A program made the position numbers and the translations under genes. Source: Enoplolaimus lenunculus (Eukaryota; Nematoda; Enoplea; Enoplida; Thoracostomopsidae). Taken from it: DNA of 64,000 bases. Under the pieces are notes generated by a model. The model had not been told where the DNA came from. It made no database searches and worked only from the letters and a program-made list of their open reading frames with translations. Below are positions 21,901 to 32,236 of the stretch, one piece after another; within the stretch, counting starts at the first letter, position 1; every line of letters begins with the position of its first letter. The DNA lies in NCBI GenBank assembly GCA_030248215.1, contig JASANG010001414.1:62001-126000 (forward strand), in the 5' to 3' direction.

Positions 21901-22241
21901 TCTTATAGTATCCTTTACCTCTCTTTAAATTAGGTAAGCGAATCTTAACTCTAAACAACCTATGATCTGTCTTGTTCACTGCGCGAGCGATACACAAAGC
22001 GCCCGGTTGTAAAAAAGCCGGCATATAAATCCGATCTATACGAGACTGACTTCCATGAATGTCTGAAAGAAAAGTAAAAAAGTCGTTTTTATTTGGATGT
22101 GTCTCCCTAAAAACATCAGATATCACCAACAGTTCCTTCAAACAATAAAGCTCTCTCAGGCCTTGCTGCTGATCATATGACGGCCGTGATCGGTCCAAAA
22201 CCGGGTCCTCAACTAAGTTAAAATCACCCAACATAATAACC
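18906..22241 (-). mobile_element. L1/Tx1-like LINE, copy 2, 5'-truncated
   Basis: An inverted, almost identical copy of the LINE at 1-4938. The 5' junction is at about 22241, inside the endonuclease region, where homology starts at GTTATTATGTTGGGTG. On the 3' side the 3' UTR continues past the stop at 19142 for about 235 bases to ACTTAAACTTAAACTG at about 18906, which may be the short-repeat tail of this family. Both flanks are halves of a family A MITE, so the LINE landed in that element. 5' truncation is the usual outcome of target-primed reverse transcription. Confidence 0.88.
19142..22240 (-). CDS. LINE ORF2, 5'-truncated endonuclease-RT
   Basis: Open from the truncation point to the stop, about 1033 residues of element sequence; the first few codons of the open frame (LDRVQPV) come from flanking MITE DNA. 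Retained endonuclease motifs are MLGDFNLVEDP, SRIDRIYM and KTDHRLF; the N-terminal SLNCR and QETHF motifs are missing, so cleavage activity is lost. The RT core (GIRQGCPLSPSLY, FADDT) is intact. The C-terminal cluster reads CSFCYLDG with both cysteines, unlike copy 1 (CSFYLDG). Other differences from copy 1: I/T, F/L, I/V, F/V and F/C at single positions. Confidence 0.9.
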   Translation of the reverse strand, partial: VIMLGDFNLVEDPVLDRSRPSYDQQQGLRELYCLKELLVISDVFRETHPNKNDFFTFLSDIHGSQSRIDRIYMPAFLQPGALCIARAVNKTDHRLFRVKIRLPNLKRGKGYYKMNTMLLGEVGVQTFVLTRLKHLMNISTGFSMMWEVFKADVKTFFVKLGKNKAKERDMLRKSLESQVINVQMLIGQYPNNPNLRSGLKKLKNEIELLNAFYIASCRHNTYYGSEVNDNASLATVKSLQRKNWEARHISSIERSDGTLVTDSDAVLGEITEQYSNVFRSEGISGEDLTFFLAQNGLSKLSEVEKNTLEGPITSVEIASAIKSMQGKKTPGYDGIPVEFYWLFCGILSEFLCKMYNAFLDDLKLNFSAYDGVITLLYKGNGRKTCRDNWRPITLLNIDYKIFTKVLAKRLESVMKSLVHPDQTSSVPDRIIQDSVAHVMSVIHYANESNAKALLLSVDHKAAFDLVEWSFIFETLRVMNFGENFLNMIKCIYKPGCTRSSVIVNGFKSEFFHVFRGIRQGCPLSPSLYVITAEVVAHYLRITSRISGIPLYGINTRVTKFADDTNIFLSRISDISVVFDVFEKFQKASGSRLKETKTQILLMGDLRNALVPHQYARFIVERVKIYGLWFDSKGLDVPENWIKCYEAIASLEQRIPPRGISVFGKIHLVHIYFLCMFNYLIKLVTPPEQLVKETINVVYKWLWYPSTASIIRRDILFLQPSHGGINFPNIFVRLKVNRLMFYIRILRGTEVVSWKRCFEHFFRQVQFSTKRQLRRIDVPELYKEIRIAMIESSFKMDGNFCWFFGEKLSLKTVSANKLYKMWIHAVYKGLMHPKHVFWRDELGVEPIFVERSWIWAKAKYVDGSARDVHFRLRHKSLYTNHRTSHFTDGTNICSFCYLDGIEVREDNVHVFIYCLRAQEISFFITPFLQQVAGVNEITISDLILGRNIHDPLKRIAFNFIVQHAQLAIWSARCKLEFNNENVCVVDVFQENVYRNLCKLKLYLKEECFFKVFGTITRQNDSMLGFRMSFSQRT

Positions 22242-23047
22242 GGCTGCACCCTGTCTAACACGGAGCCTCGTTTAAATCCAAAACCTAAAACAGAGCCTTG
22301 TCTAATCGTGAGCCAAAGAATTGCCTAATCCTAAACCTAAGGAATTTCCCGCTAGGAATTCTGTAGAAATCACGAAATTCCAGAATCTCAAAATACCACC
22401 ATAAACAAACACTATAAATTTTTAGCTGGGACGGTGGGATTTTGGGACGGCATTATATATAAAGTATACATGGGTCCTAACATGTAATACTATACTAATT
22501 GTAGGAAAAACTACGCTGAGTGCGCAAATAAAGTGCGCAGACAGTGCAAATTCTCTACAAGATCTGAAAACCCATCGAACTAAATGCCAAACTCTTATTG
22601 CCTCGTGTTTGAAAGGAAATTATGTATATTTATTCGGACAAACTGAATAAAATACATGTGTCGAAAATTTGTCATTGACTTTCACTTTACACTGTTCCTA
22701 AATTGGTATCTTGCTCTAAGTTCAGAACAAAAACAGGTATTTTACGATTTAAAATGGACATCATTTTCTTAAAAATTTCGCCCCTCTTCAGATAACCGAT
22801 TGCGTTAAGGCAGTCTTATGAAGTAAGAAAATGCAAACAAGACATCTTTATTACAACAAATTTATGAATCTAGATAAAATGGGTTACCTGACAACAAAAT
22901 CGTTAATTTAGATTTCAGTAATAAACTCAGTTTTGCAAAATTAAAGCAAATAATAAAAACATTACTGTGTTGATGATCATTTCTAAGACTGTGTCCATAA
23001 TACACAGAGCTAAAGTAATTTTTAGGCGATTTCGGTTTACACACAGT
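22242..23047. other. DDX24 3' flank with a MITE end and degenerate GCCTAA-rich sequence
   Basis: 22242-22257 is the end of the MITE interrupted by LINE copy 2 (ACCGGCTGCACCCTG). 22258-22345 is a degenerate TAAACCTAAA/GAGCCT-rich stretch. On the minus strand an AATAAA lies at 22852-22847, about 200 bases past the DDX24 stop, and is a plausible polyadenylation signal. No other gene seen. Confidence 0.5.
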
Positions 23048-26000
23048 TTATTTTCTGCGTTTACGTTTTTTGATACGTAACCTTCCAGAAAATTTCAGTT
23101 TCTTCTTTGACTGTTCTTCGCTTTTTATCATATTAATAAGCGACTGCTCCTCATCTAAAAAGCACATAATGCTGTGCAGTATCTACATCGATTATATGTT
23201 GCGGCAAGTATAGAACAGGGCCGTTGAGCATATATCTAAGCCTAATCAATAAAATTAGTCTAAAGCTTAAACTTAGTTCTGCCCCTGATCTTTACGTGGG
23301 CCTACGTTGGTATTGGATTCTCTAGCACCATTAGCTCAAAGGCGCAAACATGAGCCAAGCGGAATAATACCAACTAAACCAATATGGACTTACTATTTGA
23401 TGTGAGGCTGTCGAGATTAACCAACTTTTCGTTAATCAACTTTTGTAGCAAAATGCAACACTGTTTGTGCCTCGCTCGAATTGAAGAAATTTCGTCAGGA
23501 CCTTCAGTAGATTTCTTTCTAGAATGCATAAAAAATCGTACTACGTGTGCAATGATGAACAATGGTATTATCGGCAGGTGCAAGATAAAGTAAACTAGAA
23601 ACTAAAACGATTGTTCAACTACTTTAACCGAGTCAGATACGCAAGAACATTAGTAGTTTATTGCGCTTTTGAACACGGTTTCATTCTGTTTTACAATGAT
23701 GTCCCAACAAAACACAACAATAAAAGGTCGACACAAATGTTTTAGAAATTATGCAGCAAGTCGCTTTGGAGACAAGGATAGGACTTCACAGAACGCCGTT
23801 AGGACTATCATTTTGTTTTCAAACGAAAATAAGCAAACACTTCATGTTTGCTTGATAGTAAAGTGTAGGTGAAACAAAACACGACAATGGAACAGGGTAA
23901 TTCGTGCGATAGCGACCCCCCTCAAAACAAAGACGGGGGTCGGCCAAAAACGCAACGCCCGATGTTATATTTTGCGCCATGCGGAACCCCAAGAGTTGCA
24001 CACTCATGTATCAACCACTCTTGGTTGCTGTAACCGCGAGCCGCGCAAATCGCGTCTGCGAACGATTGCACACAAGATAAGACCAATCGCGATCAAAGTC
24101 GCTGTTTGAACGCGATCACGTTTGCACATAATTCTATCCGTGTCTGTAGTAAATACTAACATCTCTGCTGCATCATACTCCAATTCCATGGCATCCGCTT
24201 GCCGCTTAAACCATTCTTGTTTACTGCGCATTTTAGATAAATAGTGTTCAAGTTTCTCGATTTCAACTGCTAACGACATCCGTTCACGCAGAACCGCCAT
24301 AAGATTTTCTTCAATTGGGAAAACGGGTAAGCCGCGATCTAAAATATTATCTACTACAGTTCATCAGCATATACGGATAATTTTAGAAATTGGAACAGCT
24401 TCAAAATTTTTAAAAATAATTCTATAATAAACCGAAAATTACACTGCAGCACCACACATGATGGCAACAAAAGTTACAATTCGGTCCGGCAACAATTGCA
24501 GGTTTGGATTCGTATTCGTTTTTGAATCCGAATTAAACAATGTTCGACAATATATGCTTTACTATTTTAACAATAAAATTTTAAATAACTTGTTATACAA
24601 ATAACTATTTTTTATTTCAAGTCACAAATCTCACGACAAAGGTTCGGCACGGAATAATTGCTGTTTGCAAAAAAGTAGATTTGCTGGAATAATAAAAGTT
24701 ATTAGTTTTGAAAGTCGAAAAGCAACGTTCTAATTTCATTAAGTTTCCAATCATTAGCGATATATCAGAAATATACAAAATGCTAGGTTCTGATTCGAAT
24801 TCGTCAAATTAGCTATAGATTCGTTGACATACTGTAGCATCGTGTAACAAAATTATACTATGTTCATAATACCTAAGTAATAATCAGATACAGATCTTCT
24901 GTAGTGTACTTTTTTATGCTACACTAAAATAAATCAAAGAAAGACGTACCAGAAACTCTGTTTGCAGCTTGGCTCAATTATTTAGTGTTATTCACCGATC
25001 CAGGATTTTGTCCACCGGCCAAGCAAAAGGCGTTGCGCATTATAAAAACAAAACCTTTGGTTAAATTTTAAAAGCGGTCATATAACGGCAAAACGTAATT
25101 GATAGGACAACAAAATTACATTAGTCATACTTTTTCCAAATTGATGCATTAGTTTCGTATATGTTGTTGCATCGCATTCGTCTACGAGCATTGTGCTCAA
25201 GCCAACATTTTGGGCACGTGCAGTTCGACCACTACGGTGTACATAAATCTGAAACAACAGGTAACAAGTCATGTTAATTTACATTTAGTACATTACCATT
25301 GGCTAAAATTAAAGCATTTTTCAGATATTATGTCTGTGCGATTGACTTCAATATGCACACTGCTGTTTTAAAACACAATTTCCAAGTCCAATATAAAATC
25401 CATAGTAAGCAGTACAGATAATGTGACAATAGAAAGTAAACTCACTTCAACTGTTTTCGGAACCTGATAATGGATGATATGCTTTATCTGAGGAATATCT
25501 ACACCACGAGCAGCCACATCAGTTGACAATAACACAGAATTTTCTTTAGCTGAAAAAATAATACTAAAAAAGAATATTTTAGTTTAGCGACCAACCTGCT
25601 ACTCCAACAATACACCCCACGAAATTGAAGTTAGAAAACCATGTCTAGGAATTACATACAAGAATTCTAACAATATGGTAACTCGTTGTTTAAATATATT
25701 ATGAACAAGATTGTTTTGGTGAAGTTTTTTAAAAAAGATATAAACATGTTTCGGTAAGAAAAATACACCACTTTCGTCCTTGGCACAAAACAGATGACAA
25801 TTACCACACAATCCATTTTGGTATGTCTATGACAAAGAGTACGAGAAAACCAATTTGAAAATTATAGCGTACTGTTACCGGAACAGGGATGGTCGGTCTC
25901 GATCAAAAAAACGAGACCGAGACCCAACCTAACGAGACCGAGACTTTTGGTCTCGGTCTCGGTCAATTTTTAACCTGTACCGAAAATAAAAATTGATTTT

Positions 26001-29000
26001 TTATCAAAACTATTGAATATTTTTATCTGCTTTGAATTGCCGCTTCATACAATTAAACTAATAAATCGTCGCCAAAATTTATTTTTTACTTTGTTTTTCA
26101 CTTGACTACTGTCGCCATACCATTCGAACAGGCTCGGGACAAATCACGCTGTCTCAACACAACCTCGGTTTAGTACCTAGTTAAAAGATATAATGTTGTT
26201 TTTGCTCCCGGGCAAACCGAAGAAACTGGATAACTTTTTAACATAGCGTGAGGTTTTTTAAGTTTCCTTTCAAAAACAGAATTCTGGGTAACCGGAGTTG
26301 TCATTCTGTTTCTCAAATCGCTGTATACCCAGGTGGCAGTGCTCCACAATCGTTCGCTGCCTGAGTTGGTAGGCGAAATGTGCAAGCACTTCCAGGCCAA
26401 AGCTGCGATCTAAGGAAATTTTTTTGTGATTCCTTATCGCTTTTTTGTCTTGGTTTGCAAACCACCGACCGAGACAGAAAAAATCGTGATTGAGACTGAG
26501 ACAAGCCAAATCCCGAAACTTGCCGAGACCGAGACCGCCCATCCCTGTACCGGAAATGCTGGGTTAGAGAATAGGCGCACTGTATTTTTGTAGCTAAGAA
26601 ATCCGCACAACCAATCAAGGGTGCCGGAAACATGCGAACAATATTTTATTTACCTACCAACGAATTTTTCTACGCTTTTAAGTCGCCGTTTTTCTTGCAT
26701 TTTTCCATGCAAACAAAGCGGATTTAAACCAAGACGCGACAGAATATTATGTAATCTACGAATGCCGTTGATGCTATTGGCAAATATTAGCGTACGACAA
26801 CGGAACTTGGTCAAAATGTAGTACAGCTTCGTATCCTGATTAAATACAAATGTCATCACAGCTAGCATCTTGCACTTGTTATTAGGCAATAGGCAAATAA
26901 CCAATAGATTTTCACCGGGACTCCGGTTCCTGCCGCAATTTGTGCAAAAACTAGATTCATATTTCGGTCAGTGTTTCAGCCTTAGAAAACTCAAGACTCG
27001 AAACTTTTTGTGCTTTTGTGACAAATCTCTCATAATTCTTAAAATACTAAAGTATTTGCAAAACACAAGCCATAAACCATAATTCTTCCATAAATGAATT
27101 TTTAAATCGTTTGTCTGAAAACTAAACATTTCACATTAATTTTGTTAGTTTTCAACCAAAATACAAGATATACCTTATCTTCGCAACTAGAGCAGTTTAA
27201 CCTTGCTTCAGTCACATTTTTTGCCAATGAGTTCTGCTCTGTCAAATCCACAACAATATGCTGTGATCGCATATTGAAAAAACTAACCAGATTTTCTATA
27301 AACAAAACAACACACGTCATAGCAATAAAACATGCAAAACTATTGAAAGATGTGCAAAATCTTAAATAGTAATTCTCGAACTAAATTCAGAAATAGTTTA
27401 TAAAACGTTAATTTAGATGCAACAAATTCGCAATGCAACACTACGTCACATTGCATTGGAAAAAGTTTGCGTTCTGAGTAAAGTTGCACGTTGAAGCAAT
27501 ATCGGAATACACAATTTGCAAACCAAACGTTTAATACATTGCAGTATGACACACCATATACCATGTAACACTATACTGAAATGTAAATAATTGATATTCA
27601 GAAAGAAAAAAGTAATAAAAAAAGTTATAAATTTTAAGGCTGATTAAAACATTAAAAAAGTTCCGCCAACCTATTTTATTTTCAGGAGTTCGATGCTGAA
27701 CTTTCTGCTTTGTTAACAGACGTTTTGGAGGAGGATGTACAAAACTAAGAGTTGCACTAAACACAAATGTTTGTCGCCGCCTGTTGCAATTCGGGTCACT
27801 GCAACAACTATGGCCTATGTCAATTATATGGGTTTGCCCATTGGGACAAGAAGACCAGTCCACTTAGAGAGTTAAAGATATAGGCTTGGAATTAGATTAA
27901 TGGCAGATCCAAAGGGGCTGCTTGGCTTAGGGTTGCGCAACTAAGATCAAAACCAAATTTTTGTAATTAAGGTTTAGCACTATAATTTCGATTGGCTTCC
28001 GTTTGCCAGCTTTTTTGCATTATAGCAAGCCCCTCTTTCAGAAATTTCTGGATCTGATACTGGGCTAGGCTTGGACTTCGGTTTTAGCTAGGCTTATTGG
28101 TTACGCCCTTTTAACATGACCTGCAGTTACAACTAGAATTAAATTACGTGCAGCCGTACACGTGTGCGATCGCAGGAGCACGCGAACACGCTGATAGTTA
28201 ACCGCGGACGAACATAACCGAGGGCTGTTATGTAATTTAACATTGATTTTATGTCAAGTATAAAATTGTCAGTTATGCTTATAGAAAGAACATTTTTGAC
28301 GCGAGTCTGCAAAGACATGCAGAAATCAGTAACCGCATCCATCTTGACTTGCGTGCGTCTGCCCATGAGAACTGAGCACTCTGTGAAAAAATAAAAACCT
28401 AACGTTTTACAACAATTATAAACAACATAAATAAACGCACATAATAAAATAAACAAATTCCAACTATAACCAATACAGTTTCTTATATTCAGACAGCGAA
28501 GCGTACCACTGGATATGTTCAAGAATATTCTGCAATTCAGGGAAGTGTCCACTTTCAACCATGCGATCTGTTTCATCGATAACAAGACATCGCATTTCGT
28601 GTAAGTTTTGCAAACTTGGCAGCTCCTATAGAAAAACGTAGTACTGAATACATTGGCCATGCAATAAAAAATAAAAGTACCCAAATGGTTAAACTTATTA
28701 AATGTTAAAATCATACCCGTGGCCAAAGTAAACGTCATGCTTACATCTTGCATCAAATCAAATAATCTTCCAGGAGTAGCAACTATGATATGCGGATCGC
28801 GCTTCAAAATCCGTTTCTGTTTTTCAATTGACAATCCGCCAATTACTGATGCTACCTATAATGAAATTTTTACGCCACTATTTAACTAACAGCCACTCAT
28901 GGAAATTAGCAAGCAACCATGTCGTGTTAGGTTGTATTCAGGAGACAAACGGAACTCCGATTCCGGTTAGAATTGCTATTCGAAACCAGTTCTGATTCCG

Positions 29001-32000
29001 ACTGCAGTTATATAATCGGAATCGGAATTTAACATACGCACGCGAAGTCTTTGTAACATATTGTGTATATATTCAGGGATTGACCGGATATCCGGTTCCG
29101 TTTAATATTTTTCGAAAAGTCGAAATCCGTGTACGGTTTCGGTATAAATCTACCGAATACCGGATTTTTGCGATTGTGATTCCAAATATCATAAAACTGC
29201 TTTTTACATGTCGAAATACTATATATTTTGCAGCGACCACAATTCCGGGCAAGTCAAAAGTGGACACTGTAATGGAATGAAAAATCCAAGCCAAAAATTA
29301 ATCTTATGTCCATACATACATATTTTTATACTACTCAAATACTTCGAACAATGTATAAATTTATATCCTATATCCGGTTGACATCCGACTCCGGTTCCGG
29401 TACAAAATTCATTATCCGACACCGGTTCCGGTATCTGGTAAAATTATCATCCGATCGATTCCGATATATACATATATATCGGATTAGAGCTCATACAAAT
29501 TACATTTGCAATGTCACGGCAAATAAGAAAATTGTACGGGATTGAAAAGTTTTAGTTCCGATTTATTTAGATTCCGGCATAAAATTCCGATTACTATTCC
29601 GATTACAATATAATTTAGTTCTGTTTGGCACCCAAATTATATTTTCAATAGCAAACATGGCTGTTTATATTTTGATCCAACCTACATCGCTAAGCAAAAG
29701 AAAAGCAAGCAAGTATTGCTACCAATCTTCTCTTATTTTCAAAAACAAACATGTCATTTTTCAAAAGTATATAACAAAAAATCAGACACCGTATGAGGGT
29801 TACAATTTTGATCGGATGCATGATTTCATCCACAAAATGATGTAACAAAGGCTGTTATATTTTCGCGATTTCTCGCACCATTATTTTACACAACGCATCA
29901 AGTAAATTTTAAAAAGTCATTACTTACATTGCCATATGCATTTGATTGCAATGGACATATTGATTCCGGTTAGTTAACTGGATTCCGTGTATACTTTACT
30001 ACACATATATTTTTTCTTTTAAACTCGTGAAACATTTACCTTAATTTGATCGTCAGGTAAAATAGCTAATATGTGGTTTTTAGTTTGCACTGCAAGTTCA
30101 CGCGTTGGTGACAAAATCAGCGCAAATGGCCGTTGGATAACCTGAAAACACATGACACTTAGCCATAAGCGCGTCAGTAACTGTTATTTTTAAAAACAAT
30201 ATTTAAATTACATATCCTTAAAAATCAAATAAGAACCAAATGTTAAACACTACATACGTGCTAATTGGTCTTACAACTGATTGCAACAAATTGCCGTTGC
30301 ACAAAAATTACCTTTGTTTTACGACTTAATAACAATCAATTTCTAAAAAAAAATGGTTGAGTCGCGAAACTTTGCATACTTTGTTTTCAGTGACAGCATC
30401 TAAAATCTTTGTCACAATTGGAAGCGCAAACGCAAGAGTTTTACCACTACCCTGAAATAACCCATCACAATCCGCACTTCTTTAACAATAAAATACTGGT
30501 CAACGTGGATGCAACATTTGCAACACCAATATTTCAAAGCATGTGTAGCAGATCACGGTTCTAAGTGATTCCTGAATACAAGTTCCAAGTTACAAAAACA
30601 AACTTTTTGTTCTATTCTGGAATGACGCCCAAAATACGTTTGTGTGGCAATACAGTTTGGACAGTATAATACACCGTCTAAAATTTTGCTCACCGTATTG
30701 TTACAAAACGCAATAGGATATATGGTCATTGTGTTGCGCATATGAATATCGTAACAGCAAGTTATCCCAAAATCAATGTCGTAACCGAAACTTAAAATTT
30801 CAAGACATAATGAAATAAAACTTGAAAAAGCTAAAACACATTATTTGCTACGCGATATTGCGTCTTGGCTATGTCTGCAAAATAAGTAAATGCCAACTTA
30901 CAGTTTCTGAAGCTCCCAAAACATCGCAGCCATCACAGATTGCACGAGGAAGGACCTGTGCTTGTATTTCCGTCGGTCTACAGAACTTCAATGCTGCTAA
31001 AGCGGCGAACAACTTTGGATGAATACACATATTGCTCCAACCAATAATGGCGTCTGAAACAGACTGCTTCAACGCGTAACTTTAACAATACACCAAATTA
31101 CAACAAATGATAAAACTGTCCGAGCGTCAAACACTTCACCAGAATGTTTTTTAGTTTCAAGCGAGCTGGATAAATGTAACAACGGCTAATGAGTTTAAAC
31201 TGCTGAAATACAAGGATGTAACCAGAATTTATTGTTGAAGAATAGAAGTCAAGAGGTAACTGCAACTACTTGAAGTACTTGTAGAGAGCTTCTGCTTAGT
31301 ATCAGTGACCTCCGTTGAACGATTATTAGTCTACAACAAAACAAGTAATAATATAAACATACGTAATGTCTGAATAACACAAGACCTTAAAACCGAATAA
31401 ATTTGTCACAACTACTGAGTCGAATAATAAAAGCTGTATACAGCAAGCGATGCTTGTCACCCAAAAGAAAGACTAGCTTATAAAATTACTTCATACAAGT
31501 TATCCGTATAGTTACAAAATTTGCAGTTCCGATTCCGCTTCCAGTATAACTTTGGTATTCCGATTCCGGTATAATCCAGTTCCACTTTGGACCCTGGTTA
31601 TACGTGCACATCTATGCAAATGTACTAACGTGACATGTCCTATGCAGATACACATATGCTACACCACGTATAGAAACATGTATGACACACACTGGTAGAT
31701 CGGCTATCTGAGTATCTGTGGCGGGAAGTACGTAATAATTTCGTTCCTGCTTTTCCAACTGGTAAATTAAACAACATCTGAAGTTCTGATCGACCTATGC
31801 AGACACCACTTCTCTTTTACTCAACGTTCTGTCAACTTTATCCTTGAATGACACCATTACCTTATTTTCTTGTTGGATTGGTGTCCGCCGTTTTCTCTTG
31901 GGCGAAGCATACATAAGTTCGTATTTTTCTAGTTTTTGATTGCAAATTCCAGTTTGGGCTGTATCCTGAAACTTCAAATACAGTCTAAATTTAATATTCA

Positions 32001-32236
32001 AAAGCTTAAAAACTCATCCAGCAAAATCTAAGCCTATCTTCAGTTCCCTACTTGTTATTTTCTCAATACAAAAATATTGCCTCACATACACTGCAAACAC
32101 TTACAAGAGATGGCTCCAATTCTTCAAAACACGATAACAAAGAAAATTCAGGATCACGTTGCATCAGCTCCGGATCGACCTGCACGGTGTTCCATACTCC
32201 AGAAGCGCATATCGTGTTCTTACCTTTAGTATTCAT
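23048..32236 (-). CDS. DDX24: ATP-dependent RNA helicase DDX24 (Mak5 type)
   Basis: A nucleolar DEAD-box helicase for 60S ribosome assembly (Mak5 in yeast). Exons (minus): 32236-32105 ([20 protein letters not shown]), 31965-31861, 31063-30902 (Q motif CRPTEIQ), 30451-30380 (SETGSGKT), 30141-30040 (PTRELAVQ), 28855-28745 (VIGGLS, TPGRL), 28625-28507 (motif II DETD), 27780-27671 (FSAT), 27295-27174, 26835-26658 (LIFANS), 25549-25446 ([10 protein letters not shown]), 25248-25131 (HRSGRTARA), 24339 to about 24158 ([19 protein letters not shown]) and about 23154-23048 (basic tail ending KRKRRK). The first twelve join in phase; the junction into the last exon is uncertain. At about 575 aa it lacks the long acidic insert of vertebrate DDX24 (859 aa) between the GKT and PTREL motifs. 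Motif II is DETD rather than DEAD. The start at 32236 has a good AAAATGA context. Confidence 0.93.
23930..24030. repeat. Dispersed repeat, third copy of the foldback arm
   Basis: GGGGGTCGGCCAAAAACGCA, then TATATTTTGCG, GAGTTGCACACT and CCACTCTTGGTTG, matches 11030-11133 (GGGGGCGGCCAAAACTGCAA... GTTTTGCACACT... CTACTCTTGGT). It abuts the end of the long open frame of DDX24 exon 13, so the last residues of that frame (from about 24025) are repeat-derived and probably not translated. Confidence 0.55.
24485..24840. mobile_element. GAATTCG-motif MITE (family F), degraded
   Basis: TTGGATTCGTATTCG and TTTTTGAATCCGAATT lie near 24510-24535; TTCTGATTCGAATTCGTC lies near 24788. The middle (TTTCAAGTCACAAATCTCACGA) is the complement of the middle of the element at 15563-15923 (GAGATTTGTGACCCGAAAC). 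Termini are worn. It lies in an intron of DDX24. Confidence 0.5.
25884..26547. mobile_element. GAGACC-motif hAT element (family B), 664 bp, perfect 8-bp TSD
   Basis: Ends CAGGGATGGTCGGTCTCG and CGAGACCGCCCATCCCTG are inverted repeats. Flanking octamers 25876-25883 and 26548-26555 are both TACCGGAA. GAGACC hexamers are iterated inside each end (25910-25975 and 26460-26540). On the minus strand, 26170-26400 encodes a remnant of a transposase C-terminal dimerisation domain ([20 protein letters not shown], then LRNRM), which pins the family to hAT. It is a deletion derivative without the catalytic core. It sits in the intron between DDX24 exons 10 and 11. Confidence 0.88.
28939..29635. mobile_element. 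ATTCCG-motif MITE (family C) split by a nested MITE
   Basis: Left end CAGGAGACAAACGG with CTCCGATTCCGG and GATTCCGACTG inside; right end TTCCGATTACTATTCCGATT then GTTTGGCACCCAA. Flanking octamers GTTGTATT and ATTATATT match at 6 of 8 positions. The interior 29074-29464 is a different MITE family inserted later. Located in the DDX24 intron between exons 5 and 6. Confidence 0.65.
29074..29464. mobile_element. ACCGGATATCC-motif MITE (family I), nested
   Basis: Left end CAGGGATTGACCGGATATCC; right part has CCGGTTGACATCCGAC, CTCCGGTTCCGGT and ACCGGTTCCGGT, and ends near CCGATCGATTCCGA. Flanking octamers TATATATT and TATATACA match at 6 of 8 positions. It is inserted inside the family C element at 28939-29635, so it is the younger of the two. 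No coding capacity. Confidence 0.65.
31515..31600. repeat. Family C (ATTCCG-motif) MITE fragment
   Basis: CAGTTCCGATTCCGCTTCC, GGTATTCCGATTCCGGT and a terminal CACTTTGGACCCTGG are the motifs and right end of the ATTCCG family, but no matching left end was found. DDX24 intron 2. Confidence 0.5.

Noticed and set aside
19620-21908. Plus-strand ORFs within LINE copy 2 (and minus-strand ones within copy 1)
   Set aside because: They are antisense shadows of the RT frame, identical in both copies.
25884-26547. Minus-strand ORFs at 26170-26633 as a host gene exon
   Set aside because: They lie wholly inside an element with perfect duplication and inverted ends, and overlap each other in different frames; best read as hAT transposase relic.
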